Positions 8,547 through 15,282 are shown, numbered from the stretch's first letter. The stretch: DNA of 19,682 nt from an uncultured Oscillospiraceae bacterium (GCA_910588455.1 CAJUPG010000036.1:1-19682), one strand, 5' to 3'. Notes: generated by a model from the letters alone, not told the origin. Numbers and translations: made by a program.

Positions 8547-8603
8547 CGTCCAAAATCTGCCGATAGCTTACATATCAAGCCTGTCAAGAAGAGGAGGGAA
8601 ATT

Positions 8604-9792
8604 ATGCGCATTGAAAACAGCAGGGTGGCCATGTCCGCCAGCCGGACCTACAAGGCGGAGACGGAGGTCACCCAGACCCACATTGACCGCTACCACAACG
8701 CCGACGGCAGCGTAGGGGGCGTTCGGGTCACCCAGACCGCCAGCCGGACCCGCCAGCTCCAGCTGTCCGGAGAGGCGGCCTCCTACAACCGGACGGAGAC
8801 CACCCCCATGGATCCGGACAACCCCCAGCAGACCGCAGCGACCCAGACCGCCGTCCTCCCGGAGCAGCAGGGGGACGACTGGTTAACCAATTTGAGCGAG
8901 GGCATTGAAAACGACCCTCAGGTCATCATGCTGCGCAAGCTGCTGGACCTGCTGGAGCGGTTCACCGGGAAAAAGTTCAACCACGACCCTCTTGGGCTGG
9001 AGAAGGGCCAGAGCGGCAGCGGACAGTTCCGGTTCAGCGCGTCGGCGGCCTCCGCCCGGTACCAGCAGACGGCCCTGCTGTTCGGCGCACAGGAGCTGTC
9101 CCCCCGGAGGGCAGGGGGGCCAGAACGGCTATTGGACCCGCCAGACCGTGGAGTCCGGCTTTGCGGCCGGGGAGGAGCACACGGCCTTCACCTCCACCGG
9201 CACCGTGCAGACCAGCGACGGCCGGACCCTGAATTTCGGCATTTCCGTCGAAATGTCCCGCAGCTTCGAGATGGCCTATGAGGTGACGGGCCAGGAGGCC
9301 GTGTTCACCGACCCGCTGGTCATCAACCTGGACACCGACGCGGCCTCCCTGTCCGATGTGAGCTTCTACTTCGACTTGGACGGGGACGGCGTGAAGGAGG
9401 AGATGTCCGCCCTGAAGGAGGGCAGCGGCTTCCTGGCCCTGGACAAAAACGGGGACGGGGAGATCAACGACGGCTCGGAGCTGTTTGGGGCCCGGACCGG
9501 GGACGGCTTCGGAGAGCTGGCCCGGTATGACCAGGACGGCAACGGCTGGATTGACGAAAACGACGAGGTGTTCTCCAAGCTGTCCGTATGGGTGAAGTGC
9601 GGCAGCGGGGAGTCCAGGCTCCTCTCGCTGAAGGAGGCCAACGTGGGGGCCATCTTCCTGGGCAGCCGGGGGACCCAGTATTCCCTGGACGACTCCAAGG
9701 GGGAGACCCAGGGCATGATCCGCCGCTCGGGGGTCTACTTAAAGGAGACGGGCCAGGTGGGGACAGTACAACACGTAGATTTCAAAACATAA
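8604..9792 (+). pseudogene. Calcium-binding (EF-hand/RTX-like loop) protein, broken by a +1 frameshift
   Basis: Two overlapping frames together encode one protein of about 395 residues. The first part starts at ATG 8604 (GAGGAGGG about 6 bases upstream) with MRIENSRVAMSASRTYKAET and runs in one frame to about 9100. The rest continues in the next frame from about 9106 to the stop at 9792. Removing one base, for example from the run of six C at 9100-9105, gives ...GAQELSPGGQGGQNGYWTRQ... The C-terminal half carries acidic calcium-binding loops: DLDGDG (from 9373), DKNGDGEINDGSELFG (from 9442) and DQDGNGWIDENDE (from 9529). Similar DGSELFG loops are known from RTX-type calcium-binding proteins. 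There is no signal peptide, and the N-terminal half is Thr/Gln-rich. I do not know a function. The lesion could be a real mutation, phase variation in the homopolymer, or a sequencing error. Confidence 0.75.
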
Positions 9793-9794
9793 AT

Positions 9795-9836
9795 TACAGG
9801 GCTCTATCAAAATCGATAGAGCCCGTAACTTTTTTT
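9795..9836 (+). terminator. Strong rho-independent terminator
   Basis: A perfect 10-bp stem, GGGCTCTATC (9799-9808) with GATAGAGCCC (9815-9824), has an AAAATC loop. The outer TTAC/GTAA bases extend it past a bulged A. A run of seven T follows at 9830-9836. It directly follows the frameshifted gene and separates it from the sigma cassette. Confidence 0.93.
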
Positions 9837-9844
9837 GCGTTCCC

Positions 9845-9871
9845 TGCAACAAAACGCCTCCCAAAATCGTC
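9845..9871 (+). promoter_or_regulatory. Putative ECF-sigma promoter (autoregulatory)
   Basis: TGCAAC at 9845-9850 is followed after 17 bases by CGTC at 9868-9871. ECF promoters typically carry an AAC-containing -35 (TGAAAC in Bacillus) and a CGTC/CGTA -10 at a spacing of 16-17. The site lies 25 bases before the sigma gene start and right after a terminator, as expected for an autoregulated ECF gene. The match is short, so this is an inference. Confidence 0.45.
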
Positions 9872-9895
9872 TTACTCTACAGAGGGGGGAAAGCA

Positions 9896-10333
9896 ATGCA
9901 GCTGCACGAACAGGCAAATCGTCTCTACCGGACCGCCCTGGCCTATCTGGGCAATCCCCAGGAGGCGGAGGACGCGGTCCAGGACACATTTCTCAAATAT
10001 TACGAAAAGGCCCCCAAAAATCTGGAGAACCCCGCCGCGTGGCTCACCCGGGTGCTGATCAACCGGTGCCGGGACCGGCTGCGCTCCCCCCAATGGCGGG
10101 AGGTGCCCCTGTGGGAAGCCCTCCCTGCCCCGGAGCCGGAGGAACAGGAGGAGCTGGAGGAGCTTTTTTCCCTGCCGCCGGAGGACCGGACGGTGCTCCA
10201 CCTCTTCTACTACGAAAACTACTCCACGGAGGAGATCGCGGCGATGCTGCGCGTCCGCCCGGGCACGGTGCGCTCCCGGCTCAGCCGGGCCCGGGGACGG
10301 CTGAGAGTTTTGCTGAAAGGAGAATATGATTGA
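9896..10333 (+). CDS. ECF-type RNA polymerase sigma-70 family factor
   Basis: This 145-residue protein has only sigma regions 2 and 4, the ECF pattern. Region 2 covers about residues 5-65, with YRTALAYLGNPQEAEDAVQDTFLKYYEK, the core-binding and -10 recognition segment. Region 4 covers about 90-141, with LPPEDRTVLHLFYYENYSTEEIAAMLRVRPGTVRSRLSRARGRL, a clear helix-turn-helix for -35 recognition. An acidic linker rich in Glu joins them. A purine-rich ribosome-binding site (AGAGGGGGG) lies about 6 bases before the ATG. The stop codon overlaps the TTG start of the next gene, so the two are translationally coupled, the usual arrangement for a sigma factor and its membrane regulator. The signal it senses is unknown. 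Confidence 0.94.
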   Translation: MQLHEQANRLYRTALAYLGNPQEAEDAVQDTFLKYYEKAPKNLENPAAWLTRVLINRCRDRLRSPQWREVPLWEALPAPEPEEQEELEELFSLPPEDRTVLHLFYYENYSTEEIAAMLRVRPGTVRSRLSRARGRLRVLLKGEYD

Positions 10334-10776
10334 ATTATTATAAACAGTATATGGACCGGCAGACGCTGTCCCCGGAATTTCTGGAAAAGCTGGAGCGGCG
10401 CGGCCGCCGTCCCCGGGGACGCTGGCGGCGGTGGGGGGCTCTGGCGGCCTGCTGTCTGCTGCTGGCGGGGCTGGGGCTGCATATGTCCCGACCGGCGCAG
10501 ACAACGCCGGTGGAGCTTCCCCAGACCGCGGAGCCCGCCCCGGAAAAGGGAAGGCTGTGGACGGAGCCTCCGCCGCCGTACGTGCAGGACAACACCGAAA
10601 AGCGGGTGGTGGAGGACACAGAGCCGGCGGCCACGCCCCCTGCCCCTGCCCTGGAAATGACCCTCTCCCCGGAAACGAAACGGTATGTGCCGCCGCGCGA
10701 AGGGAGAGGAAGGCCCAAAATGGACCGGCGCCCTGGTGTGGGCGATTTTGATGCCGAAAGGAGAAAAGTAACATGA
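10330..10776 (+). CDS. Single-pass membrane protein, candidate anti-sigma factor
   Basis: This 148-residue protein begins at a TTG codon that overlaps the sigma stop as TTGA, with AAAGGAG about 6 bases upstream. A short cytoplasmic N-terminus (MNYYKQYMDRQTLSPEFLEK, then an Arg-rich stretch) precedes one transmembrane helix at about residues 36-51. An extracytoplasmic tail follows that is rich in Pro, Glu and Thr with no recognisable fold. Position, coupling and topology are those of an anti-sigma factor, but I see no HxxxCxxC zinc anti-sigma motif. The cytoplasmic part is only about 35 residues, small for a sigma-binding domain. The role is therefore inferred from context. The stop overlaps the next start (ATGA). 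Confidence 0.75.
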   Translation: MNYYKQYMDRQTLSPEFLEKLERRGRRPRGRWRRWGALAACCLLLAGLGLHMSRPAQTTPVELPQTAEPAPEKGRLWTEPPPPYVQDNTEKRVVEDTEPAATPPAPALEMTLSPETKRYVPPREGRGRPKMDRRPGVGDFDAERRKVT

Positions 10777-11282
10777 ACATAATTGCCTTGTTTATGACCC
10801 TGATCTTGGGGCTTTCCCTCCCAGCGGAGGCGGCGCCTCCCATGGAGGGGTTGACAGAGATGTATGCGGACGCCTGCCTGGAGCTGTGGGAAAGGGACAG
10901 CGGTCTCAATCAAAAAGTGGAATTATTGGCCTTTGATTTTACGGACTGCAATACCCTGGATCAGATCCAGCAGCAGCTTTTGATGGAGTCCGTAGGCGAG
11001 CAGCTGGACCTGGAGGTCCGGGAGGGGACCTTTGAGCAGCTTTTAGAGGAGGGGCTGATTGTGTGCCCCGACCCGGAGAAACAGCCCCACTGGTGTGAAT
11101 TCCCCACAGGGCTGCTGATTTCCCTGGAGGACGCCCGCCAGGAGGACGGCAGCATAACATTTACCCTGGAAAAGTGGCGTACCCCCCTGGGGGCTTACTG
11201 GCTGTACGACTGCACCGCGATTTCGGACGACGGAGTGCCGGAGACCTGGACTTACACCGTGGGAGCGGAAATGATTTCTTAA
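10773..11282 (+). CDS. Exported protein of unknown function, third gene of the sigma cassette
   Basis: This 169-residue protein starts at an ATG overlapping the previous stop (ATGA). It has a hydrophobic N-terminus ending in a likely signal-peptidase site (about residues 1-20, LPAEA then APP) and no lipobox or later membrane segment. The mature part is acidic, with three cysteines after the signal peptide and a C-terminal beta-rich stretch (GSITFTLEKWRTPLGAYWLYDC and TWTYTVGAEMIS). I do not recognise the family. Coupling to the sigma factor and the membrane protein suggests it is either a co-regulator on the outer side or the main output of the pathway; this is inference only. SD GGAG lies within the end of the upstream gene. 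Confidence 0.8.
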   Translation: MNIIALFMTLILGLSLPAEAAPPMEGLTEMYADACLELWERDSGLNQKVELLAFDFTDCNTLDQIQQQLLMESVGEQLDLEVREGTFEQLLEEGLIVCPDPEKQPHWCEFPTGLLISLEDARQEDGSITFTLEKWRTPLGAYWLYDCTAISDDGVPETWTYTVGAEMIS

Positions 11283-11308
11283 TTTTTTGTGAAACTTTTC
11301 TTTCCCCC

Positions 11309-11337
11309 TTGCGGGGGACGGGTTTGGGGTCTATACT
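11309..11337 (+). promoter_or_regulatory. Putative sigma-A promoter for the LCP gene
   Basis: TTGCGG (11309-11314) and TATACT (11332-11337) are separated by 17 bases and lie 45 bases before the TTG start. The -10 is 5/6 to consensus and the -35 is weak. A small CCCCC/GGGGG hairpin (11304-11319) overlaps the -35 and lacks a T tract, so I do not call it a terminator. Confidence 0.5.
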
Positions 11338-11381
11338 GAACAAGCACGTCTCCGACATCGTTTGACAAAGGAGGGAGCGCT

Positions 11382-12410
11382 TTGCCCCAGACACGGTCCA
11401 GACGCAGGGTCAAAAAGCAGGCATCTATTTTCCGGCGGATTTATGGCGGATTGGTGTTCGTCTCCGCCATCATTGTGGGAGTTTACATTCTCTGGCCGAT
11501 GGTAATCAAGCCCCCGGCGCAGCAGACAGAGAAGCCCAACTCCCCCGCCCAGAGCAGCGGCGCCTCCCGGCCGGAAAATCCCCCGGAGCCCCAGGGGCCG
11601 GTGCGGCGGGAGCAGACCTATAACATTCTTCTGGTGGGCGTGGACGACGGCCACGGCAACGCGGACACCATCATGCTTTTGCAGTACGACATCCCCAATC
11701 AGAAGGTGGGGGTGGTGTCCATCCCCCGGGACACTATGGTGAACCGGGACTGGAGCAGCATCCCCAAAATCAACGCCGCCTACGGCAAGGGCGGGATGGA
11801 GCTGCTGCGGGAGGAAATCTCCCGGACATTGGGAGTTCCCATCGACTACCACATCCGGGTGGGGCTACAGGCCTTCATTGAGGTGGTGGACCAGGTGGGC
11901 GGGCTGGATTTCTACGTGCCCGAGGATATGTACCACGACGACGAGGGCGGCTTTGTGATCAATCTGAAGCAGGGCCAGCAGTGGCTCTCCGGCCGGAAAA
12001 CCCTGGAGCTGGTGCGCTACCGGGGGTACGGCAACGCGGATATTGGCCGGACGGAGATGCAGCGGGAGGTTTTGACCGCCCTGGCCAAAAAAGTGCTCTC
12101 TTTTGGAAATATCACCAATATTCAGAGCTTTTTGAAGATTTTCAACGACCATGTGGATACGGATCTGGGCTGGACGGACATGGTGTTTCTGGCCCAGTCC
12201 GCCCTGGGGCTGGACACGGAGACCGGCGTAACCACAGCGGTGCTCCCCGGGCGGGGGGACGCGGTGAAGGGCAGGACCAAGTGGTGCTACGAGTTGGACC
12301 CGGTCCAGACGCTGGAGATGGTAAACGATCTGCTCAACCCCTATGAGCAGCCGTTGACTCTGGCGGATTTGGATTTAATCAAAGGGGAGAGCTATTTGCA
12401 GGATTACTGA
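11382..12410 (+). CDS. LytR-CpsA-Psr (LCP) family cell-wall polymer ligase
   Basis: This 342-residue membrane-anchored enzyme belongs to a family that transfers undecaprenyl-linked glycopolymers to peptidoglycan outside the cell. A basic N-terminus and one transmembrane helix (about residues 22-40) are followed by a Pro/Gln-rich linker and the LCP domain from about 78. Family motifs are NILLVGVDDG with ADT (81-96), VVSIPRDTMV (111-120), the PINAAYGKGGME-like segment near 128-140 and VRYRGYGNADIGRTEMQREV (211-230), which contain the conserved Arg and Asp residues binding the pyrophosphate and metal. The start is TTG at 11382, placed by AAAGGAGGG just upstream. A strong terminator follows, so it is probably monocistronic. 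Confidence 0.93.
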   Translation: MPQTRSRRRVKKQASIFRRIYGGLVFVSAIIVGVYILWPMVIKPPAQQTEKPNSPAQSSGASRPENPPEPQGPVRREQTYNILLVGVDDGHGNADTIMLLQYDIPNQKVGVVSIPRDTMVNRDWSSIPKINAAYGKGGMELLREEISRTLGVPIDYHIRVGLQAFIEVVDQVGGLDFYVPEDMYHDDEGGFVINLKQGQQWLSGRKTLELVRYRGYGNADIGRTEMQREVLTALAKKVLSFGNITNIQSFLKIFNDHVDTDLGWTDMVFLAQSALGLDTETGVTTAVLPGRGDAVKGRTKWCYELDPVQTLEMVNDLLNPYEQPLTLADLDLIKGESYLQDY

Positions 12411-12411
12411 G

Positions 12412-12460
12412 AAAAAAGGAAGAATGCGGCCCGAAAAGAGGCGGTATTCTTCCTTTTTTA
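12412..12460 (+). terminator. Strong terminator after the LCP gene
   Basis: A long stem begins with AAAAAAGGAAGAAT (12412-12425) pairing with ATTCTTCCTTTTTT (12446-12459) and continues inward with one mismatch and a G-U pair. With A tracts at the left base and T tracts at the right it could work in both directions, and so also end the leftward gene at 12463. Confidence 0.92.
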
Positions 12461-12462
12461 TA

Positions 12463-12852
12463 TTATAATGCCGGAAAAAATTCCGGGTATTTTTTACAAA
12501 ACAACTGCATGGCCCGGCTGGCGCTGGGAGGCAGTTTTTCATTCCATCCAAAATATTTCTTCCAATTTTCTGCATAATTATCCCAATACAATATAATATA
12601 ACGGTCCAAAATACAGAATAAGCTTTTATATTTAACGCCTCCGCTGGCTGCTGCGGAGGCTAAAATTTCCCGAAATTCATGACGGTCTGCTTGAAAATCA
12701 TTTTGGACGTATTGCTTTAAGATATGGACGACATATTTTTTCTCATACCCCTCCGGAGAGAAAAATTGATTCACATAGTATTTCATCACTTGCTCACTTT
12801 TTAAATCGACTGCTACAAATCGGACCTCTCTGCTATTCGAAATCAGAATCAC
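12463..12852 (-). CDS. Unrecognised 129-residue protein in an AT-richer island
   Basis: I do not recognise this protein. It is leftward, 129 residues if begun at the GTG at 12852, soluble and rich in aromatic residues (KYYVNQFF, YIILYWDNYAENWKKYFGW). It has a beta-like N-terminus and an alpha-rich rest. Base composition is clearly more AT-rich than the flanking genes, which suggests separate origin. The start is uncertain: AGGGGTGAT, a near-complete Shine-Dalgarno, covers the GTG itself, so in-frame CTG (12846) or ATT (12843), or the ATG at 12786, may be used instead. A consensus promoter lies 50 bases upstream, shared with the divergent XRE genes. Confidence 0.6.
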   Translation of the reverse strand: MILISNSREVRFVAVDLKSEQVMKYYVNQFFSPEGYEKKYVVHILKQYVQNDFQADRHEFREILASAAASGGVKYKSLFCILDRYIILYWDNYAENWKKYFGWNEKLPPSASRAMQLFCKKYPEFFPAL

Positions 12853-12871
12853 CCCTATAAATTCTTTCGAT

Positions 12872-12914
12872 ATGGGGGTTATATCCCCTTAACAGCAGGG
12901 ATTATAACCCCCAT
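12872..12914. repeat. Long inverted repeat (probable operator)
   Basis: ATGGGGGTTATA at 12872-12883 is repeated as its exact reverse complement at 12903-12914. The arms continue inward through TCCC/GGGA with a one-base offset. A third half-site, ATGGGGGG, sits at 12931-12938 over the ribosome-binding site of the first XRE gene. The repeat covers both putative promoters of the divergent region. Confidence 0.8.
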
Positions 12915-12917
12915 ACT
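12889..12917 (+). promoter_or_regulatory. Putative promoter for the two XRE regulator genes
   Basis: TTAACA (12889-12894) and CATACT (12912-12917) have a 17-base spacer. Transcription would start near 12924, just before the ribosome-binding site. It overlaps the leftward promoter almost completely, so RNA polymerase cannot use both at once. Confidence 0.5.
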
Positions 12918-12929
12918 GACTTTTGTCAA
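12901..12929 (-). promoter_or_regulatory. Consensus sigma-A promoter for the leftward gene
   Basis: Read leftward, TTGACA (12929-12924) is followed after exactly 17 bases by TATAAT (12906-12901). Both hexamers match consensus perfectly. Start of transcription is expected near 12894. Confidence 0.85.
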
Positions 12930-12946
12930 CATGGGGGGTGCCGACT

Positions 12947-13144
12947 ATGATTGTATTTGATAAATTATGGCTCATTATGGAGAAAAAAGGAGTATCCACT
13001 TATAAATTGCGAGAAGAATGCGGCATTGACAGCAAGACAATCCGCCGGCTCCGGGCCAATGACAATATGGAAACAAAGACGTTGGACAAGCTGTGCGCCG
13101 CCCTGCACTGCAAGCTGGAGGACATCGCAGAATATAAAGAATAA
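12947..13144 (+). CDS. Small XRE-family (Cro/CI-like) regulator
   Basis: This 65-residue protein consists of a single helix-turn-helix DNA-binding domain: FDKLWLIMEKKGVSTYKLREECGIDSKTIRRLRANDNMETKTLDKLCAALHCKLEDIAEYKE, here quoted in outline only as the family pattern of five helices with VSTYKLREECGID as the turn region. The start ATG at 12947 is favoured by GGGGGGTG about 6 bases upstream. A TTG at 12923 in the same frame would fall on the promoter. It is the first gene of a pair with a second XRE gene 22 bases downstream. It probably represses its own and the divergent promoter through the inverted repeat; that is inferred from position. Confidence 0.85.
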   Translation: MIVFDKLWLIMEKKGVSTYKLREECGIDSKTIRRLRANDNMETKTLDKLCAALHCKLEDIAEYKE

Positions 13145-13166
13145 GTTTTGAAAAAGGAGTTGGGTG

Positions 13167-13481
13167 ATGGAACTATATGACCGGGGCATTCGTTTGCAAG
13201 AATTGCGGAAAAAGTGTAATTTGTCGCAAAAAGAAGCCGCAAAACGGCTCGGGGTATCCCGTGCGACGGTAAGTGCCTATGAGCGCAATATCAAATCGCC
13301 CAGCATTGAAACCTTGGAGCGGATGGCCCTGCTGTATCATGCCTCTGTTGACTTTATGCTCGGTTTGGAGCATCGAACCTGTTTCTATATCGACGATTTG
13401 ACCGAGCATCAGCAGAAAACCATTCTAGGAATTTTGGAGCTTCTTCGTTCCGAATTCCAAGAGACCAACAAACAAAAGTAA
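13167..13481 (+). CDS. XRE-family transcriptional regulator
   Basis: This is a 104-residue protein with an N-terminal helix-turn-helix: LQELRKKCNLSQKEAAKRLG then VSRATVSAYERN and SPSIETLERMALLYHASVDFMLG, the classical XRE pattern, ending in a short C-terminal helical segment (about 75-104) that could dimerise or bind a partner. The frame is also open from GTG 13164, but AAAAAGGAG at 13151-13159 is best placed for ATG 13167. It is cotranscribed with the smaller XRE gene and ends at a strong terminator that overlaps its stop codon. Confidence 0.9.
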   Translation: MELYDRGIRLQELRKKCNLSQKEAAKRLGVSRATVSAYERNIKSPSIETLERMALLYHASVDFMLGLEHRTCFYIDDLTEHQQKTILGILELLRSEFQETNKQK

Positions 13482-13512
13482 ACGCCCGGAACCTGTGTTC
13501 CGGGCGTTTTTT
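13481..13512. terminator. Terminator between convergent genes
   Basis: A perfect 12-bp stem (13481-13492 with 13497-13508) has a CTGT loop and is followed by T at 13507-13512. Read leftward it is followed by a T-rich but interrupted tract, so it may also serve the leftward folate operon, whose last stop is at 13514. Confidence 0.9.
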
Positions 13513-13513
13513 A

Positions 13514-13717
13514 TCACTTATGCTCCAATTTCCGCCGCTTTCCATCCGGCGTTTGAATATAGGTGTTGTCCAGCTGGGCGGTCAGATTGGCCTTCACCGC
13601 GTCGATATACTCCCGGCGCAGCAGGGCCTGTTCCGCCTGCTCCGCCGCAGTCAGCCCCTCCGGGCTTTTCGCCTTCCGGGCCAGGGCGTTGATGCGCGCA
13701 ATTTTGTTTTGTTCCAT
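13514..13717 (-). CDS. UPF0291/DUF896 family protein (YnzC-like)
   Basis: This 67-residue cytoplasmic protein matches the UPF0291 family: MEQNKIARINALARKAKSPE, then GLTAAEQAEQALLRREYIDA and VKANLTAQLDNTYIQTPDG. The structure in B. subtilis YnzC is a helical hairpin; the function is unknown. Read leftward, AGGAGA lies about 6 bases before the ATG at 13717. It is the last gene of the leftward unit, beginning 9 bases after the stop of the S4 protein. Confidence 0.92.
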   Translation of the reverse strand: MEQNKIARINALARKAKSPEGLTAAEQAEQALLRREYIDAVKANLTAQLDNTYIQTPDGKRRKLEHK

Positions 13718-13726
13718 ACCGGTCTC

Positions 13727-14524
13727 CTATCCATAGCGTTCCAGAAGCAGCATAATCCTTCCCTTCCGGGACGCGCCTAAAACTTCCTTTACCACACACT
13801 TGCCCAGTCCCCGGCAGGTCAGCACATCTCCCTGCTCCACCGTCCGGTCCGGCTTCAGGCATTCCCGGTGGTTCACCGCCGCCTTGCCCGCGCCGATGTA
13901 TTGGGCGGCCTTCCCCCGGGACAGGGAGAACCCCGCCGCCAGCACCGCGTCCAGCCGCAGAGCGGCCACCGTATCCCGGATACTTTTCACCGCAGGCGGC
14001 TGGAAGCGCAGCTCCTCCAGGGGGATCTCCCGCAGCTTCAGCCGCTGCCGTCCGGCGCTCTCCCACTGGGACAGCACAATGGACAGCCCCCGGCGCAGCA
14101 CCAGCAGCTGGCACCGGTCCTCCTCCGGCAGAATGTCCCCCAGCAGCTCCCGGGTAATGCCCAGGCCCATCAGGGAGCCCAAAATATCCCGGTGGGATAG
14201 CTCCGCCCCCGGGGGGAACAGGGCCTCTACCGCCGCCAGGGGGCCCTCCGGGTCCGCCCGGAAGCTGTCCTCCTCCTGCCAGTCGGGCAGAAAGGCGCAA
14301 ATTTGCCGCTCCGCCTGCTCGTAGCCTCCCCAGAACAGATGCCGGGGCCGCCCCCAGGCGGACAGCAGCGCCGTCACCGCCGCCTGCTCCCCCGGGGAGA
14401 GAAAGGCGGTATGGGCGGGCACGCCCCTGTTTTGGGACAGCTCCAGCTTGTCCAGCACCCGGGCCAGCAAAATGCGCTCCTCCCCGTCCCGGGCGCACCG
14501 GTTTAAAAGCTCCGTCTTGTTCAT
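13727..14524 (-). CDS. ylmH: YlmH-like S4-domain RNA-binding protein
   Basis: This 265-residue protein has the YlmH architecture: an N-terminal domain (FLSPGEQAAVTALL, then HLFWGGYEQAERQICAFLP), a middle domain (LSHRDILGSLMGLGITRELLGDIL) and a C-terminal S4 RNA-binding domain from about residue 180 (LRLDAVLAAGFSLSRGKAAQYIGAGKAAVNH). In B. subtilis YlmH acts on stalled 50S subunits in ribosome-associated quality control; family membership suggests the same here. I start it at 14524 because GGAGGA lies 3-4 bases upstream and the ATG overlaps the stop of the preceding gene as ATGA; the frame extends 7 codons further without support. Its usual neighbours in Bacillus (divIVA, sepF) are absent. Confidence 0.88.
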   Translation of the reverse strand: MNKTELLNRCARDGEERILLARVLDKLELSQNRGVPAHTAFLSPGEQAAVTALLSAWGRPRHLFWGGYEQAERQICAFLPDWQEEDSFRADPEGPLAAVEALFPPGAELSHRDILGSLMGLGITRELLGDILPEEDRCQLLVLRRGLSIVLSQWESAGRQRLKLREIPLEELRFQPPAVKSIRDTVAALRLDAVLAAGFSLSRGKAAQYIGAGKAAVNHRECLKPDRTVEQGDVLTCRGLGKCVVKEVLGASRKGRIMLLLERYG

Positions 14525-15282
14525 GCGTCCTCCGTCCGGTGGCACAGCCAGATCAGCCCGCCAAAGCCCATGCCCCCCAGCAGGTTTCCCAGGGTGACCG
14601 GAACCAGATTCCCCAGCAGAAACGCCCGCCAGGTCACCTCCTCCGCTCCGGCGAACAGGCCGATGGGGATGTAGTACATATTGGCTACACAGTGTTCAAA
14701 TCCGCCGATCACAAACAGACTCACCGGCACGAAGGCCCCCAGAATCCGCCCCGGCACGGTTTTGGCGCACAGGGAGCACATCACCCCGGCGCACACCAGG
14801 ATGTTGCACAAAATCCCCAGCACCACCGCCCGCCCAAAGGGCAGGGAGCATTTGTTCACCGCCGTCAGCACCGCGTAGTTGGCCAGGGTCCCATGGGTGA
14901 ACACCCCTCCGTAGGCCGCCGCCAGGGCCAGCAGAAAGGCCCCGATGAAATTCCCGATGTATACAATAATCAGGTTGCGGATCATTTTGGCCGCAGCGGC
15001 CTTCCGCTCCAGCACAGAGATGACAATCAGGCAGTTTCCGGTAAACAGCTCTCCCCCGGTCAAAATCACCAGGGCCAGACCGCAGGGGAACAGCATCCCG
15101 CTTACAAGCCGGGCCAGGGAGAGGTTGTCCAGGGCGTGGGCCCCGATGCTGGCGGCCAGGGCCCCCATGGCGATATAAAACCCCGCCAGAACGCCCCCTA
15201 AAAACAGCGCGCCTAAGCTGTTCCGGGTCTTTTCCGCTCCAATTTTTCCATATGCCTCTACAAATTCCGCTGGATTAAGCAT
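14521..15282 (-). CDS. Formate/nitrite transporter (FNT) family channel
   Basis: This 253-residue inner-membrane protein has six predicted membrane segments and the FNT signatures: MLNPAEFVEAYGKIG at the N-terminus, the first pore loop region GALAASIG (about 40-47), GGELFTGNCLIV (about 75-86) and GFEHCVANMYYIPIG in the second repeat with the central pore His. FNT channels pass formate, nitrite or hydrosulfide. Start ATG 15282 has GGAGAG about 9 bases upstream and overlaps the end of folC by 25 bases; an earlier in-frame ATG would lie deeper within folC. Because it sits between folC and ylmH in a THF-riboswitch operon, formate is the most plausible substrate; that is an inference. Confidence 0.92.
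   Translation of the reverse strand: MLNPAEFVEAYGKIGAEKTRNSLGALFLGGVLAGFYIAMGALAASIGAHALDNLSLARLVSGMLFPCGLALVILTGGELFTGNCLIVISVLERKAAAAKMIRNLIIVYIGNFIGAFLLALAAAYGGVFTHGTLANYAVLTAVNKCSLPFGRAVVLGILCNILVCAGVMCSLCAKTVPGRILGAFVPVSLFVIGGFEHCVANMYYIPIGLFAGAEEVTWRAFLLGNLVPVTLGNLLGGMGFGGLIWLCHRTEDA

Noticed and set aside
11290..11315. TGAAAC followed by TTTT before the LCP gene, like an ECF -35
   Set aside because: At 16-17 bases downstream there is only CGGG, not CGTC/CGTA, so the LCP gene cannot be placed in the ECF regulon on this basis.
11303..11318. CCCCC/GGGGG hairpin after the sigma cassette as terminator
   Set aside because: The stem is short and the following bases are CGGGTTTGGGG with no T tract; it also overlaps the putative LCP promoter.
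12375..12575. 66-codon leftward frame across the LCP terminator
   Set aside because: It spans a strong terminator and the end of two real genes and has no ribosome-binding site.
13518..14498. 326-codon leftward frame within ylmH and the UPF0291 gene
   Set aside because: The product is Gly/Ala/Pro-rich and overlaps two recognised families in another frame of the same strand.
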